From Erythrobacter sp. (GTDB lineage: Bacteria > Pseudomonadota > Alphaproteobacteria > Sphingomonadales > Sphingomonadaceae): 64,000 bases of DNA. Of the stretch, positions 36,642-45,821 are shown piece after piece. Positions within the stretch are counted from its first letter, which is position 1. Each line of letters starts with the position of its first letter. The stretch is taken from assembly GCF_035194505.1 (NCBI RefSeq), contig NZ_CP136573.1, positions 1,661,001 through 1,725,000 on the forward strand, written 5' to 3'. The position numbers and the translations under genes are program-made. The notes beneath the pieces were generated by a model. That model did not search any database. It saw only the letters and a program-made list of their open reading frames with translations, and was not told the origin of the DNA.

Positions 36642-37288
36642 ACCACGTAATGTGCGGTGGTGGTCGCCGCGATATCGGCCTCGGTGACGCCCGGTGCCAT
36701 CTCGATCAGGCGGAAGGGCGAGGCGTGATCGGGCCGCGCGAAGACCGCGAGGTTGGTGATCACCATGTCCACCACGCCCGCGCCGGTCAGCGGCAGGGTG
36801 CAGGCCGGAATGAACTTGGGCGCGCCGTCCTTTGAGGTGTGGTCCATCACCACGATGATCTTCTTGACGCCCGCGACAAGGTCCATCGCCCCGCCCATGC
36901 CCTTGATCATCTTGCCCGGGATCATCCAGTTGGCGATGTCGCCGTTTTCGGCCACCTCCATCGCGCCCAGCACGGTGAGGTCGATATGCCCGCCGCGGAT
37001 CATCGCAAAGCTGGTCGCCGAATCGAAATAGGCGCTGTGCGGCAACTCGCTGATGGTCTGCTTGCCGGCGTTGATCAGGTCGGCATCGACCTCGTCGTTA
37101 TAGGGGAAAGGCCCGATGCCGAGCATCCCGTTCTCGCTCTGGAGCGTCACCAGCATACCCTCGGGGATGTGGTTGGCAACGAGCGTCGGGATGCCGATGC
37201 CGAGGTTGACGTAATAGCCGTCCTTCAGCTCGCGCGCGGCGCGGGCGGCCATCTGGTCGCGGGTCCAGCCTTGGGGAAGCGTCGTCAT
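36638..37288 (-). CDS. scoB: 3-oxoacid CoA-transferase subunit B
   Basis: A 216-residue beta subunit of a family I CoA-transferase (succinyl-CoA:3-ketoacid type). It has NLGIGIPTLVANHIPEG and LQSENGMLGIGPFP, where the Glu of SENG is the catalytic residue that forms the CoA thioester. The partner scoA is at 38655-39377, separated by an unrelated lipoprotein gene. The start overlaps that lipoprotein's stop (ATGA). Confidence 0.95.
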   Translation of the reverse strand: MTTLPQGWTRDQMAARAARELKDGYYVNLGIGIPTLVANHIPEGMLVTLQSENGMLGIGPFPYNDEVDADLINAGKQTISELPHSAYFDSATSFAMIRGGHIDLTVLGAMEVAENGDIANWMIPGKMIKGMGGAMDLVAGVKKIIVVMDHTSKDGAPKFIPACTLPLTGAGVVDMVITNLAVFARPDHASPFRLIEMAPGVTEADIAATTTAHYVV

Positions 37289-38658
37289 TGGCCAGCGCTC
37301 TGTGCCTCGGCGAACAGCGAGGTAATCAGGAACCAGCCGTCACCGATAACCGGCTCCAGCCCGGCCCCGGCCTCGGGGTTGCGCAGATACTTGAAGCGCT
37401 CGTCGAAGTCGGCGCGCTCGTCTCCAGCGATGGCGACGATGCAGGTGATCCCGGCGAGGTTTTCCTTGCGCTGCTGCTTGTTGTCGTTCTCGTCACGGCG
37501 CAGCGAGATGATGTCCTGCCCGCGCGGATCGAGCCCGGCCTTCTCCAGCGCGGAACGCACGAGGCCCGACTGGTTCACCGGCAGATCGGACAGCCACGCG
37601 ATCTCCACGCCCGCCTGCCGCAGCACGGCGAGACCGAGCGCAAGGCTGGACTGCTTACCGGGATTGGCGGGCGGCTCGAAGACGCCGCCGGCGGGGTCGA
37701 GATCGATCAGCGCCACCAGCTGCTCGCCGGTGGTGCAGCGACGGCGCTTGCCATCAAGCGCGATCGGATCGCTCAGCATTGCCGAAGCCAGATCGGCTCC
37801 GCCCGTTACCCCGCGCGCAGAAGCCTGCCCGTAGCGCACAAAGCGCGCGAAGTTGTTCTGCTCGGGCGGCAGGGGGCTGGAGGGATCGGGATAGGAAGAC
37901 GCCGGCGCGCCGGGCACGGTGCGGATTGTCGGAGCCGCTGCAATCACCGGCGCCGGAGCGGGCGCAGCTGCGGGCGCCGCCGCTGGCGGAGTAACAGGCT
38001 GCGGCGCGGGCGCGGGCATGGCGACGCGCGGCGCTGCGGGGACGACCGGAGCCGGAGTCGGAGCGGGAGCCGGCCTGGCTGCGGCAGGCGAGGTCGCCGG
38101 CTTGGGCACAGCGGCAATGACCGGCGCAGCCGCAATCGCCGGAGCCGGCCGAACCGCCGGGGTCGATACGGCGGCAGGCGGCGGAGCGACGGGCTTGGGT
38201 GCAACAGCCGGGGCCGGAGGAGGCGCTGCTGGCGCGGGCCTCGGCGCAGCAACTGCGACTTGCGCGGGTGCAGACGTCACCGAGGGGAGCGGCATGATCG
38301 GACGCGGTGCAGTGGCAGGCGGCGGCGCTGCAGGCCTTGGCACCGCGACTGCGACCGGTGCAGGAGCGGGCGCAGGCACGGGTGCAGGCGCGGATATCGC
38401 GGCTGGCGGCTGGGCCGATGACGGCATCACCGTCACGCTCGGATTCTGGGTCGGAGCCGGACGCGGGGTCACTGCGGCCACAGCCGGTGCGGGACGGCTC
38501 TCGGCTTGCTTCGGGGTCTCCTTGGCATCCTTGCCATCGGTCTGTGTGCGGAAGATCGCGCTCCCGGCGATGGCCGGAATGGCGGCGGCGACGCAGCCCG
38601 AAAGAGAGGTTCCTGCCAACGCCAGCAGCGGCAGCATTGCGATTCTACGATCCATCAT
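37285..38658 (-). CDS. Pro/Ala-rich lipoprotein with HAD-phosphatase-like C-terminus
   Basis: A 457-residue protein. The signal ends in a lipobox (AGTSLSGC; lipidated Cys near residue 22). Residues about 50-265 are a long Pro/Ala/Val repeat, probably spanning periplasm or peptidoglycan. The C-terminal 170 residues show HAD motifs: LVALIDLDPAGG (Asp-x-Asp), IAWLSDLP (Ser) and IVAIAGDERADFDERF, as in class C acid phosphatases. The gene lies between scoA and scoB with four-base overlaps on both sides. Activity is a prediction. Confidence 0.72.
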   Translation of the reverse strand: MMDRRIAMLPLLALAGTSLSGCVAAAIPAIAGSAIFRTQTDGKDAKETPKQAESRPAPAVAAVTPRPAPTQNPSVTVMPSSAQPPAAISAPAPVPAPAPAPVAVAVPRPAAPPPATAPRPIMPLPSVTSAPAQVAVAAPRPAPAAPPPAPAVAPKPVAPPPAAVSTPAVRPAPAIAAAPVIAAVPKPATSPAAARPAPAPTPAPVVPAAPRVAMPAPAPQPVTPPAAAPAAAPAPAPVIAAAPTIRTVPGAPASSYPDPSSPLPPEQNNFARFVRYGQASARGVTGGADLASAMLSDPIALDGKRRRCTTGEQLVALIDLDPAGGVFEPPANPGKQSSLALGLAVLRQAGVEIAWLSDLPVNQSGLVRSALEKAGLDPRGQDIISLRRDENDNKQQRKENLAGITCIVAIAGDERADFDERFKYLRNPEAGAGLEPVIGDGWFLITSLFAEAQSAGQ

Positions 38659-39377
38659 GCGGTCTCCCTCTCCCGAACCGTACGGAATTCGATTTTCTTG
38701 TCATATGGCGCGCCTAGCACGATCCGGTTTACGAACACCCCGGCAAGGTGAATCTGATCGGGCTCGAGGCTTCCGGCCGGCACCACTTCCTCGACTTCGG
38801 CGACGCAGATTTTCCCGCAGGTCGCCGCCGGCAGATTGAAATTGCGCGCGGTCTTGCGGAACACGAGGTTGCCGGTTTCATCGGCTTTCCACGCCTTGAT
38901 GATCGAAAGGTCGGCGAAGATGCCGTGTTCGAGGATGTAGGTCTGCATCACCCCGTCGCGATCGGGGAACTGCTTGTGCTCCTTGCCCTTGGCGACCTCG
39001 GTGCCGACGCCGGTGCGGGTGTAGAAGCCGGGGATGCCCGCTCCGCCGGCGCGCATCCGTTCTGCGAGGGTGCCCTGCGGACAGAATTCGACTTCAAGCT
39101 CGCCCGAGAGATATTGCCGCTCGAACTCCTTGTTCTCGCCGACGTAGGAACTGATCATCTTTTTCACCTGCCGCGTGCGCAGCAGCTTGCCGATACCCTC
39201 GTTGTCGATCCCGGCATTGTTGCTGGCAAAGGTGAGCCCCGTCACGCCGCTGTCACGAATCGCGTCCAGCAGCCTTTCGGGGATGCCGCAAAGGCCGAAA
39301 CCTCCTGCGGCGATCAGCATGTCGTTCTTGAGGACACCGGCGAGCGCGCTGGCGGCGTCGGGGTAGAGCTTGGTCAT
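38655..39377 (-). CDS. scoA: 3-oxoacid CoA-transferase subunit A
   Basis: A 240-residue alpha subunit of the CoA-transferase. It starts MTKLYPDAASALAGVL and has the glycine-rich GGFGLCGIPERLLDAI, the SYVGENKEFERQYLSGELE segment, and RAGGAGIPGFYTRTGVGTEV. With ScoB it would transfer CoA from succinyl-CoA to acetoacetate or a similar acid. First gene of a five-gene operon. Confidence 0.95.
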   Translation of the reverse strand: MTKLYPDAASALAGVLKNDMLIAAGGFGLCGIPERLLDAIRDSGVTGLTFASNNAGIDNEGIGKLLRTRQVKKMISSYVGENKEFERQYLSGELEVEFCPQGTLAERMRAGGAGIPGFYTRTGVGTEVAKGKEHKQFPDRDGVMQTYILEHGIFADLSIIKAWKADETGNLVFRKTARNFNLPAATCGKICVAEVEEVVPAGSLEPDQIHLAGVFVNRIVLGAPYDKKIEFRTVRERETA

Positions 39378-39599
39378 CGGGCGTGATTGCCTCGGTTGCA
39401 GGTTGGCGTCGCGGCCCGAAAGGAGCCGATCCCTTACGGCCGGTCTCTTACGGGTTCTCCCGGGTATGATTAGTGCGTTCGAGCGCCGCTGTCACGCCCG
39501 CGCGCAGCCCGAGTCGAATCACCTTTCATGTTGCATTGCAAAATCTTTGAAGCCGCAAAATCTGCTCAATTTTTGAGCGTATGCTGATTTTCAAGGCAG

Positions 39600-39775
39600 A
39601 GATTCTGCAAATTTTTGCATAAAACGAAATGGTTCCCGCCTTTAGTTGCAATCTTTGCACTCAAATACGTGGTTTACGCAATTGCGCATCGGGCGAATCT
39701 GCTGCAAATGCGAAGTGCCTTTCAGGCATCCTCTCCCAAACTTTTCAGCCCGGCCTTCGTGCCGGGCATTTTTTT
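39600..39775 (+). ncRNA. Candidate small RNA upstream of cdc48
   Basis: An intrinsic terminator at 39748-39775 has no plus-strand gene before it; the nearest left gene points away. The stretch just before it contains CCTCTCCC in a likely unpaired segment, an anti-Shine-Dalgarno type word often found in alphaproteobacterial sRNAs. The 5' end given is a guess. A cdc48 leader with attenuation is the alternative. Confidence 0.4.
39748..39775 (+). terminator. Orphan intrinsic terminator
   Basis: GCCCGGC-CTTCGT-GCCGGGC followed by ATTTTTTT, a 7-bp GC stem with a long T tract, on the plus strand about 110 bases before cdc48. Confidence 0.88.
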
Positions 39776-39887
39776 GCCCGGCGTCCGTGTGGCCGGAGAC
39801 CGCATTCCTGCTTGATTGCAATCGCCCTGCCCCGTTCCTAGCTAATCCAGCAAGGACCAAGACCAACAGGCAAGCGCAGGAAACCCC

Positions 39888-42194
39888 ATGGCCGAAGCAG
39901 AAACCGCCGCGAACGCCCGCACTGTGCGGCTTCAGGTCGCACCCGCGCGGCAGGAGGAATCCGGCCAGGGCATCGCGCGGATGCCGCGCACCGCGTTCCA
40001 GAAGCTCGGGATCACCGAGAGCGATGTCGTCGAGATCGTCGGCAAGCGCACCACGGCAGCAATCGCCATGGCAGCCTATCCGGAGGATGACGCGCTCGAC
40101 GTTGTCCGCCTGGACGGGCTCCAGCGCGGCAATGCCGAAGCCGGATCGGGCGAGCATGTCGAGATCGCCAAGGGCCAGTCGCGCCCCGCGACCCGCGTGG
40201 TCTTCGCCCCCGCCCAGCGCGAAATGCGCCTGCAGGGGCCGACCCAGGCGCTCAAGCGCAATTTCTTCCGCCGCCCGCTGATGGCCGGCGATCTGGTGGC
40301 GACCACCGGCCAGCAGCCGGTGCAGAACATGCCCTCCGACGTTCGCCAGCTGCTGCGCGCGCCAGCCTACGCCCTCACCCAGATCCGCCTCACCGTCGCC
40401 ACGACCAGCCCCAAGGGCATCGTCCATATCGACGAGAACACCGAAGTCGAGCTGCGCGCCGAATTCGAGGAACCGCGCGACGGGCGTGCCGCAGTGAACT
40501 ATGACGATGTCGGCGGGATGGAGGACACCATCCGGGCGCTGCGCGAAATGGTCGAGCTGCCGCTGCGCTATCCCGAGCTGTTCATCCGCCTCGGCGTCGA
40601 ACCGCCCAAGGGCGTGCTACTCCACGGCCCGCCGGGCACCGGCAAGACCCGCCTGGCGCAGGCCGTCGCCAATGAAAGCGATGCGGAATTCTTCACCATC
40701 AACGGGCCGGAAATCATGGGCTCTGGCTATGGCGAGAGCGAAAAGCGGCTTCGCGAAGTCTTTGAAGAGGCCAGCCGCGCCGCGCCCGCAATCATCTTCA
40801 TCGACGAGATCGATTCGATCGCGCCCAAGCGCACGCAGGTGCCGGGCGAGGCGGAAAAGCGGCTAGTCGCCCAGCTCCTTACCCTGATGGACGGGCTGGA
40901 GAAGCGCGCCAACCTTGTCGTCATCGCCGCCACCAACCGGCCCGATGCGATCGACGAAGCGCTGCGTCGTCCGGGCCGTTTCGACCGCGAGATCGTGATC
41001 GGCGTGCCCGACCAGCGCGGGCGGCGCGAAATCATCGCGATCCATACCCGCGGGATGCCGCTCGAAGGCGCGGTCGATCTCGACGAACTCGCCCGCGTCA
41101 CCCATGGCTTTGTCGGGGCAGACCTTGCCGCCCTCACCCGCGAAGCCGCGATCGAGGCCGTGCGGCGGATCATGCCGCGGCTCGATCTCGACGAGCGCAC
41201 CATCCCGCAGGACGTGCTCGAAGACCTGTGCGTCACCCGCGACGATTTCCTCGCCGCCCTCAAGCGCGTCCAGCCCTCGGCCATGCGCGAGGTGATGGTG
41301 CAGGTGCCGAATATCGGCTGGGACGATATTGGCGGCGCGGGCGAGGCGATGGACAAGCTGCGCGAGGGAATCGAGCTACCGCTCAAGAACCCCGATGCCT
41401 TCCGCCGCCTCGGCATCCGTCCGGCCAAGGGTTTTCTACTCTATGGCCCGCCCGGCACCGGCAAGACCCTGCTGGCCAAGGCGGTCGCCAAGGAGGCGGA
41501 GGCGAACTTCATCTCGATGAAGAGCTCCGATCTCCTGTCGAAGTGGTATGGCGAGAGCGAGCAGCAGATCGCAAAACTGTTCGCCCGCGCCCGCGCGGTG
41601 GCTCCTTGCGTCATCTTCATCGACGAGATTGACAGCCTCGTCCCCGCGCGCGGCAGCGGTCAGGGCGAGCCGCAAGTGACGGGCCGCGTGGTCAACACCA
41701 TCCTTGCCGAAATGGACGGGCTGGAAGAACTGCAATCGGTCGTCGTGATCGGGGCCACGAACCGCCCGGCATTGGTCGATCCGGCGCTGCTGCGTCCGGG
41801 CCGCTTTGACGAGCTGGTTTACGTCGGCACCCCCGACAAGGCGGGCCGCGAACATATTCTCGGCATCCATACCGCGAAGATGCCGCTGGGCGATGACGTC
41901 GATCTGGCGATGCTGGCCAGCAAGACCGAGCGCTTTACCGGCGCCGATCTCGAAGATCTGGTGCGCCGCGCGGGGCTAGGCGCGCTGCGGCGTGTGGGCG
42001 GCGAGGTCAGCGCGGTCGAGGGGCGCGATTTCGAGGCAGCGTTGGCAGACTCGCGGGCGACTGTGACGGCCGAGATGGAGGAGGAATACCTCAAGATGCG
42101 CGGCGAGCTCAAAAAGCGCGCCGCAGCGGTGCAGCTGATCGGGTTCTTCGCGCCCGAATTGCTCAAGCCGACGCGGGAAAAGAAGCACGATTGA
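39888..42194 (+). CDS. Cdc48/VAT-type AAA ATPase
   Basis: A 768-residue protein. It has an N-terminal double-psi barrel type Cdc48 N-domain (TVRLQVAPARQEESGQGIARM) and two AAA modules. Walker A motifs GPPGTGKTRLAQ near 247 and GPPGTGKTLLAK near 521 are followed by Walker B IIFIDEIDSIAPKR and VIFIDEIDSLVPAR. Both modules keep arginine-finger regions (LRRPGRFDREI, LLRPGRFDELV). By homology it unfolds or extracts proteins as a hexamer. Bacterial copies are less common than archaeal ones. Confidence 0.93.
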   Translation: MAEAETAANARTVRLQVAPARQEESGQGIARMPRTAFQKLGITESDVVEIVGKRTTAAIAMAAYPEDDALDVVRLDGLQRGNAEAGSGEHVEIAKGQSRPATRVVFAPAQREMRLQGPTQALKRNFFRRPLMAGDLVATTGQQPVQNMPSDVRQLLRAPAYALTQIRLTVATTSPKGIVHIDENTEVELRAEFEEPRDGRAAVNYDDVGGMEDTIRALREMVELPLRYPELFIRLGVEPPKGVLLHGPPGTGKTRLAQAVANESDAEFFTINGPEIMGSGYGESEKRLREVFEEASRAAPAIIFIDEIDSIAPKRTQVPGEAEKRLVAQLLTLMDGLEKRANLVVIAATNRPDAIDEALRRPGRFDREIVIGVPDQRGRREIIAIHTRGMPLEGAVDLDELARVTHGFVGADLAALTREAAIEAVRRIMPRLDLDERTIPQDVLEDLCVTRDDFLAALKRVQPSAMREVMVQVPNIGWDDIGGAGEAMDKLREGIELPLKNPDAFRRLGIRPAKGFLLYGPPGTGKTLLAKAVAKEAEANFISMKSSDLLSKWYGESEQQIAKLFARARAVAPCVIFIDEIDSLVPARGSGQGEPQVTGRVVNTILAEMDGLEELQSVVVIGATNRPALVDPALLRPGRFDELVYVGTPDKAGREHILGIHTAKMPLGDDVDLAMLASKTERFTGADLEDLVRRAGLGALRRVGGEVSAVEGRDFEAALADSRATVTAEMEEEYLKMRGELKKRAAAVQLIGFFAPELLKPTREKKHD

Positions 42195-42304
42195 GGGGCT
42201 GACCGGCGATTTTGGACGAAATCAGGCGCGAAGAGGCAAGATCCAGGCCCGCTTTGGGTGCCAGTTAGCACGGCCTTGGGTGGCGGTTGCTGATGTTCCA
42301 CGAA

Positions 42305-42320
42305 TGTTTCACGTGAAACA
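42305..42320. other. parS centromere site (perfect)
   Basis: TGTTTCACGTGAAACA in the convergent gap between cdc48 and polA. A partial copy, TGTTCCACGAA, lies just to the left. Confidence 0.93.
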
Positions 42321-42329
42321 TTTTCAGTG

Positions 42330-45197
42330 TCAGTGTGCCGCATCCCAGCTTGCGCCGGTGCCGATATCGACCCCCAATGGCACGCTGAGTTCGACGGCTG
42401 GCAGCGCGGCCTCGGCCATCACCTGCCGGATGATCGGCGTGGCGGCTTCCACGCGCCCTTCCGGCAGTTCGAACACCAATTCGTCGTGCACCTGCAGCAG
42501 CATCCGCACATCATGGAGGCCCGCCTCGGCCAGCGCCGGGAGCATCCGCGCCATCGCGCGCTTGATGATGTCGGCGCTGGTGCCCTGGATCGGCGCGTTG
42601 ATCGCGGCACGCTCTGACCCCTGCCGTTCGGCCTGGTTCTTGGAATTGATCCGCGGGAACCACGTCTTGCGTCCGAACAGCGTCTCCGAATAGCCCTTGT
42701 CCCGCACGCTTTCGAGCGTTTCGAGGATGTAGCGCTGGATGCCGGGGAAGCGCTGGAAATAGGTGTCGATCATCGCCTGTGCTTCTTCTGGCGGCACTTC
42801 CAGCCGCGCCGCCAGACCCCAGCGCGAAATCCCGTAAAGTATTGCGAAGTTGATGGTTTTCGCCCGCGCACGGGTGTCGCGGGTAACCTCTCCGAACATC
42901 TCGCGCGCAGTACGGGCGTGGATATCCTCGCCCTGCGCGAAAGCGTCCTTGAGGGTATCGACCCCGGCCATATGCGCGGCGAGGCGCAATTCGATCTGCG
43001 AATAGTCGGCGGCGAGCAGGACATTGCCCGCTTCCGGCACGAAGGCCTCGCGGATCTGGCGGCCGATGGCGGTGCGCACCGGAATATTCTGCAAGTTGGG
43101 ATCGGTCGACGAGAGCCGCCCGGTCTGCGCGCCGACAAGGCTGTAGCTGGTGTGGACGCGGCCCGTGGCTGGATTGATCGCGGCCTGCAGGGCGTCGGTA
43201 TAGGTCGATTTGAGCTTGGAGAGCTGGCGCCATTCCAGCACCAGCCGCGCTATCGGCGCGCCTTCGGCCGCGAGCTTTTCGAGCACCGAAACGTCGGTGG
43301 TATACTGCCCGCTCTTGCCCTTCTTGCCGCCCTTGTAGCCGAGCTTGTCGAACAGAATATCGCCCAGTTGCTTGGGACTGCCGACGGTGAATTCCTGCCC
43401 GGCCACGCCATGGATCTCGCCTTCGAGCCGCCCGATCTCGATAGCGAATTCCTCCGACAGCTTCGCAAGGCGCGCGCGGTCGACGCGGATGCCTTCACGC
43501 TCCATCGCGGCAACCACCGTGATCAGCGGGCGATCAACCCGCTCGTAAATGCGGGTGCCGCCCTCGCTGGCGAGCCGGGGCTTGAGATTGCGGTGGAGCC
43601 GCAGGGTCACATCGGCATCCTCGGCGGCATAGGCGGTGGCGCGGTCCAGCGGCACCTCGCTGAACAGGATCGCCTTCTTGCCGGTGCCGCACAGATCCTT
43701 GAACGGGATCGGGGTGTGGCCGAGGTGGCGCTGGGACAGCTCGTCCATCCCGTGGCCGCCCCCCATGCCTTCCTCGCCGCGCCCGGCATCCAGCGCGAAG
43801 CTGATCACCATCGTATCGTCGATGGGCGACACCGCGAGCCCCTGACGGGCGAGCACGTTGAGATCATACTTGCCGTTCTGGAACACCTTGAGGACAGCCT
43901 CGTCCTCCAGCAGCGGCTTCAGCGCAGCCAGCGCATCAGCCATCGGCACCATCTGCGGTTTCTGCGCGAACATGTCGTCCCCGCCGTGCGCGAGGGGAAT
44001 GTAGCATGCATCATTGGGGCCGATCGCGAGACTGACGCCCACCAGTTCGGCGCGCATCGGATCAAGCGACGTGGTTTCGGTATCGACCGCGACCAGCCGC
44101 GCCGCTGTTGCCCGGGCGATCCATTGCTCCAGCGTCGCCATGTCCTGCACCGTCACATAGGCGGCATGATCGATGCGCGGCATGTCCGGCAAAGGCTGGC
44201 GGTTGGCATCGCCTGTGTCCGCCGGAGCAGCGCCGGCCGTGGTCGGCTTGGGCGGGTTGAGATCGGTCTTGCGCGAAGGGCTGCCGGTGCCCGCTTCAAG
44301 CCGCTTCAGCAGTGAGGTGAAGCCGTGCTTTTCGAGGAAAGCGGCGAGCGGTTCGGGCGGCACAGGGCCAAGCTTCATCTCGGCAATCGGCTGCGGCAGA
44401 TCGCAGTCCTCTTTCAGCGTCACAAGCACCTTGCTGAGTTCGGCATCGCCGCGCCCTTCGATCAGGCGTTCCTTCAGCTTGGAGGGCTTCATGTCATGCG
44501 CGGAATCGAGTGCGGCGGTGAGCGAGCCGTGCTCGGCGATCAGCTTCGAGGCGGTCTTGGGGCCGATGCCGTAGATGCCCGGCACATTGTCCACCGCATC
44601 GCCCATCAGCGCCAGCACATCGCCAACCAGCGCGGGCGGGACGCCGAACTTCTCCTCTACCTCTTCGAGCCAGATGCGCTGGTTCTTCATGGTGTCGAGC
44701 ATGTCGATCCGCGCCGGCCCGTGGGGGGTATCGACCTCGCCGACCAGCTGCATCAGATCCTTGTCGGAGGAGACGATGGTGACGTCCCAGCCCATTTCCT
44801 GCGCGCGCCGCGCATAGGTGGCGATCAGATCGTCCGCCTCCAGCCCCGGCACTTCGATGCAGGGCAGGCTGAAAGCGCGGGTGGCATCGCGGATCAGCGG
44901 GAATTGCGGGACGAGGTCCTCGGGCGGCTCGGGCCGGTTGGCCTTGTAATGCTCGTAGATGTCGTTGCGGAAGCTGACCCCGCTGGCGTCGAGGATCACG
45001 GCAAGGTGGGTCGGCCCGTCGGCCTCGTCGAGATCGGCGGCGAGCTTCCAGAGCATCGTCGTGTAGCCATAGACCGCGCCGACCGGCGTGCCTTCGGGAT
45101 CGGTCAGCGGGGGCAGCCGGTGATAGGCCCGGAAGATGTAGGACGAGCCATCGACGAGATAGAGGTGCTGCTTGCTGGGAGCTTGGGGGTCGGCCAT
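42330..45197 (-). CDS. polA: DNA polymerase I
   Basis: A 955-residue polymerase with three domains. The 5'-3' nuclease spans about 1-300 (VDGSSYIFRAYHRLPPL; GDAVDNVPGIYGIGPKTA). The 3'-5' exonuclease begins VAVDTETTSLDPM near residue 391 with its Asp/Glu pair present. The polymerase domain has ADYSQIELRLAAH (motif A), the finger helix RARAKTINFAILYG and LLQVHDELVFE (motif C). ATG at 45197 is chosen (MADPQAPSKQHLYLVDG); the upstream Met adds a basic 21-residue lead. Confidence 0.97.
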   Translation of the reverse strand: MADPQAPSKQHLYLVDGSSYIFRAYHRLPPLTDPEGTPVGAVYGYTTMLWKLAADLDEADGPTHLAVILDASGVSFRNDIYEHYKANRPEPPEDLVPQFPLIRDATRAFSLPCIEVPGLEADDLIATYARRAQEMGWDVTIVSSDKDLMQLVGEVDTPHGPARIDMLDTMKNQRIWLEEVEEKFGVPPALVGDVLALMGDAVDNVPGIYGIGPKTASKLIAEHGSLTAALDSAHDMKPSKLKERLIEGRGDAELSKVLVTLKEDCDLPQPIAEMKLGPVPPEPLAAFLEKHGFTSLLKRLEAGTGSPSRKTDLNPPKPTTAGAAPADTGDANRQPLPDMPRIDHAAYVTVQDMATLEQWIARATAARLVAVDTETTSLDPMRAELVGVSLAIGPNDACYIPLAHGGDDMFAQKPQMVPMADALAALKPLLEDEAVLKVFQNGKYDLNVLARQGLAVSPIDDTMVISFALDAGRGEEGMGGGHGMDELSQRHLGHTPIPFKDLCGTGKKAILFSEVPLDRATAYAAEDADVTLRLHRNLKPRLASEGGTRIYERVDRPLITVVAAMEREGIRVDRARLAKLSEEFAIEIGRLEGEIHGVAGQEFTVGSPKQLGDILFDKLGYKGGKKGKSGQYTTDVSVLEKLAAEGAPIARLVLEWRQLSKLKSTYTDALQAAINPATGRVHTSYSLVGAQTGRLSSTDPNLQNIPVRTAIGRQIREAFVPEAGNVLLAADYSQIELRLAAHMAGVDTLKDAFAQGEDIHARTAREMFGEVTRDTRARAKTINFAILYGISRWGLAARLEVPPEEAQAMIDTYFQRFPGIQRYILETLESVRDKGYSETLFGRKTWFPRINSKNQAERQGSERAAINAPIQGTSADIIKRAMARMLPALAEAGLHDVRMLLQVHDELVFELPEGRVEAATPIIRQVMAEAALPAVELSVPLGVDIGTGASWDAAH

Positions 45198-45448
45198 GCG
45201 GTCTGCTAGCATCCGGCGGCGGCGTGGGGTAGCCGGTTCAGAGCGTTTTCCGCCCGGCATCGCGCGCCGGTCTTCATTCGGGCGCGACGGATTGTGGCGA
45301 AATCATGGCCAAATTGAGGCGAGCTTGCCGCAATTGCCTTGCACCGCCCCAGGCTTGTCCCTATTTATGCACCGAACCGGAGGTCAAAACCGGTTTCGAC
45401 ACGCTCCGACGGGGAGCTTGCGACAATTGCAGAGAGGGATTTCCACCT

Positions 45449-45736
45449 ATGCGTAAGATCATTCTTGCCGCCGCCATCGCCACCTCGGCTCTGGGCCTCG
45501 CCGCTTGCAGCGACAACACCGCGACCGAAACCGAAGAAGCCGCCGACGCCATGGCGACCGATGCTGCCGCGAGCGCCGATGCTGCTCTCGAAGGCGCCGA
45601 AGGTGCTGTCGACGAAGCCGCCGAAGGCGTTGACGCCGCTGCCGACGCTGCCGCCGAAGGCGCTGAAGCGACCGCCGATGCCGCTGCCGACGCTGCTGCT
45701 GACGTGGCTGCCGAAGCCGAGAAGGCTGCCGAGTAA
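45449..45736 (+). CDS. Small Ala/Glu-rich lipoprotein
   Basis: A 95-residue precursor. The signal MRKIILAAAIATSALGLAAC ends in a lipobox, with Cys20 as the lipidated residue. The mature part is almost only Ala, Glu, Asp and Gly with heptad-like spacing, so an extended helix is expected (Lpp-like spacer type). AGAGAGGGA precedes the ATG. The longer frame from 45305 has a Cys-rich lead that is not supported. No catalytic role is likely. Confidence 0.75.
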   Translation: MRKIILAAAIATSALGLAACSDNTATETEEAADAMATDAAASADAALEGAEGAVDEAAEGVDAAADAAAEGAEATADAAADAAADVAAEAEKAAE

Positions 45737-45821
45737 TCGGATTTGATCACTCCGCCGCGTGCGGGGATGATCACAGCGAAGGGCGGTGCCGCAAGGCGCC
45801 GCCCTTTCGCGTTTCCGGTCT

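Larger units (their letters stand above)
39378..39887. other. 510-bp AT-richer gap between scoA and cdc48
   Basis: This divergent gap holds no supported protein. It contains the hairpin GCTCAA-TTT-TTGAGC (39564-39578), the palindrome TGCAAATTTTTGCA (39606-39619), several further TGCAAA/TTTGCA words, and an orphan plus-strand terminator at 39748. G+C drops sharply between about 39530 and 39720. Confidence 0.7.

Noticed and set aside
45305..45448. N-terminal Cys-rich extension of the small lipoprotein
   Set aside because: A proper signal peptide with lipobox and a ribosome binding site start at 45449; the extension would bury the signal.
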